Origin: a virus
Virus record (IMG/VR): IMGVR_UViG_3300021976_000055
Coordinates: 1 to 30,970 of that record
Direction: 5' to 3' (one strand)
DNA: 30,970 nt
The notes beneath the pieces are model-generated. The model did no database searches. It saw only the letters and a list, made by a program, of their open reading frames with translations, and was not told the origin of the DNA. How positions within the stretch are numbered: position 1 is the stretch's first letter; every line of letters begins with the position of its first letter. The position numbers and the translations under genes are program-made. Shown one piece after another: positions 30,529-30,970 of the stretch.

Positions 30529-30662
30529 AGGTAAAGCGGAATATACCCGCTATTTCGGCGCGGCGGCTGCGGTTTACGTCACGTGGCGGCGCGTTTCACG
30601 CATGGCTTAGGCCAAAGGACCGCCCGGGGATCGGCTGCGGATAGCCGCCGCGAGCATCGCTG
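30529..30662 (-). other. Noncoding region before terS; possible packaging site
   Basis: This stretch has no convincing gene. It contains a hairpin with arms AGCGG 30535-30539 and CCGCT 30547-30551 and, on the minus strand, a TATATT in its loop that could act as a -10 box very close to the terS ATG; no matching -35 is seen. A second small stem lies at 30632-30636/30643-30647. Cos or pac sites commonly lie before terS, so this is the place to look, but no site can be identified by eye. A 19-codon frame (30666 to 30607) overlaps the small membrane gene by ATGA and could be a tiny peptide. Confidence 0.35.
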
Positions 30663-30773
30663 TCATTTCGTCGTCACTTGCCTTTTTTCCACGCGCAAGG
30701 CGTAAAGAAAAAGCCCTATCACGCATAGGCTAAAAACCGACGCCGCGAACAATATCCATAGAAATAGATTCAC
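30663..30773 (-). CDS. Very small membrane protein upstream of terS
   Basis: The GTG at 30773 is preceded by GGAGG (30785-30781) with a 7-base spacing, a strong ribosome binding site. The 36-residue product is one hydrophobic helix (LFLWILFAASVFSLCVIGLF, about residues 3-22) followed by a basic tail, as in single-span inner-membrane peptides. It is below the length limit of most gene finders. Function unknown; it could be a toxin-like, holin-like or superinfection-related peptide. Confidence 0.55.
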   Translation of the reverse strand: MNLFLWILFAASVFSLCVIGLFLYALRVEKRQVTTK

Positions 30774-30833
30774 TTAGTCGCCTCCGTCGATTACCTGCTC
30801 AAAAGAATCTCCTGAGGCCACGTATTTTAGCAC
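30774..30833 (-). CDS. Possible 19-residue peptide before the membrane protein
   Basis: A short frame from GTG 30833 to TAA 30774 ends directly before the GTG of the small membrane gene. It is in frame with the gene to its right and is separated from it only by that gene's TAG and seven sense codons. AAGG precedes it, but too closely. It could be a leader peptide, the former C terminus of the neighbouring gene, or chance. Confidence 0.25.
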   Translation of the reverse strand: MLKYVASGDSFEQVIDGGD

Positions 30834-30854
30834 CCACCTTAAATAAGGGTCGCG

Positions 30855-30970
30855 CTATTGAGCTGCTTTTATTCCGGCCTGCGGCGCGGGCTCGAGTGCC
30901 GCGAGCAACGCATCCGCATCGGCAATCGCACGCGTCACCATCGCGGCGCGCTTGATCTGGTGACCCTCAT
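30855..30970 (-). CDS. 3' end of a minus-strand gene entering from the right
   Basis: The last 37 residues of a protein are visible (GHQIKRAAMVTRAIADADALLAAL and a short Pro/Ala tail), ending at TAG 30857-30855. It is a helical Ala-rich C terminus with GC-rich third codon positions. The start lies beyond the window. Family not recognisable from this fragment. Confidence 0.5.
   Translation of the reverse strand, partial: EGHQIKRAAMVTRAIADADALLAALEPAPQAGIKAAQ

Noticed and set aside
30774-30970. Possible amber recoding, since the frame continues past TAG at 30857-30855
   Set aside because: TAG is used as a normal stop for the NlpC/P60 gene (11234) and the GT8-like gene (19435), so recoding is not supported.
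1-30970. tRNA genes, CRISPR arrays, insertion sequences
   Set aside because: No cloverleaf-like sequence, regularly spaced repeats or transposase frame was seen on reading both strands; a dedicated scan was not possible.

Overview
The window is a GC-rich stretch of a tailed phage (siphovirus-like) or intact prophage of a Gram-negative host. A Gram-negative host follows from the Rz/Rz1 spanin pair with a lipoprotein signal and from a CsrA homologue; a pseudomonadotal host is likely, but species or genus cannot be read from the sequence. The head genes are of the HK97 type. The tail tip cluster (DUF2460, DUF2163, NlpC/P60, large tip protein) is of the kind also found in gene transfer agents. 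The large serine recombinase suggests a temperate lifestyle.

Layout. Positions 1-2880, plus strand: tightly packed small genes, several with Cys-pair (zinc-ribbon-like) motifs, including a phage CsrA, an ASCH-domain protein and several unknowns. Positions 2880-4388, plus strand: large serine recombinase. Around 4.4-4.6 kb the two strands converge. From there to the right edge everything is on the minus strand and reads right to left: terS, terL, portal, prohead protease and major capsid protein (30.5-24.9 kb); a 6-kb accessory block of glycosyltransferase, methyltransferase and DUF115-like genes ending in an HNH nuclease (24.9-18.9 kb); head-tail connector, small Cys-rich protein, head closure, HK97-gp10-like protein, DUF3168 tail terminator, tail tube, tail assembly chaperones with a -1 frameshift, and tape measure (18.9-13.3 kb); tail tip and fibre (13.3-6.8 kb); lysis cassette (6.7-4.6 kb). 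Most neighbouring genes overlap by 1 or 4 bases (ATGA or GTGA), so the late region looks like one translationally coupled operon.

The most unusual part is the accessory block between the major capsid protein and the connector. It encodes a GT8-like enzyme, a GT2 enzyme, a GT-D domain fused to a methyltransferase, two stand-alone methyltransferases and two DUF115-like (Maf-like) proteins, all embedded in the late operon. My inference is that it builds and attaches a methylated glycan to virion proteins. One of its genes, the first DUF115-like frame, has no ATG, GTG or TTG start and lies in the -1 frame of the gene before it, with lambda-type slippery heptamers at the junction. A second, much clearer -1 frameshift (A7 followed 6 nt later by an 8-bp stem) joins the two tail chaperone frames.
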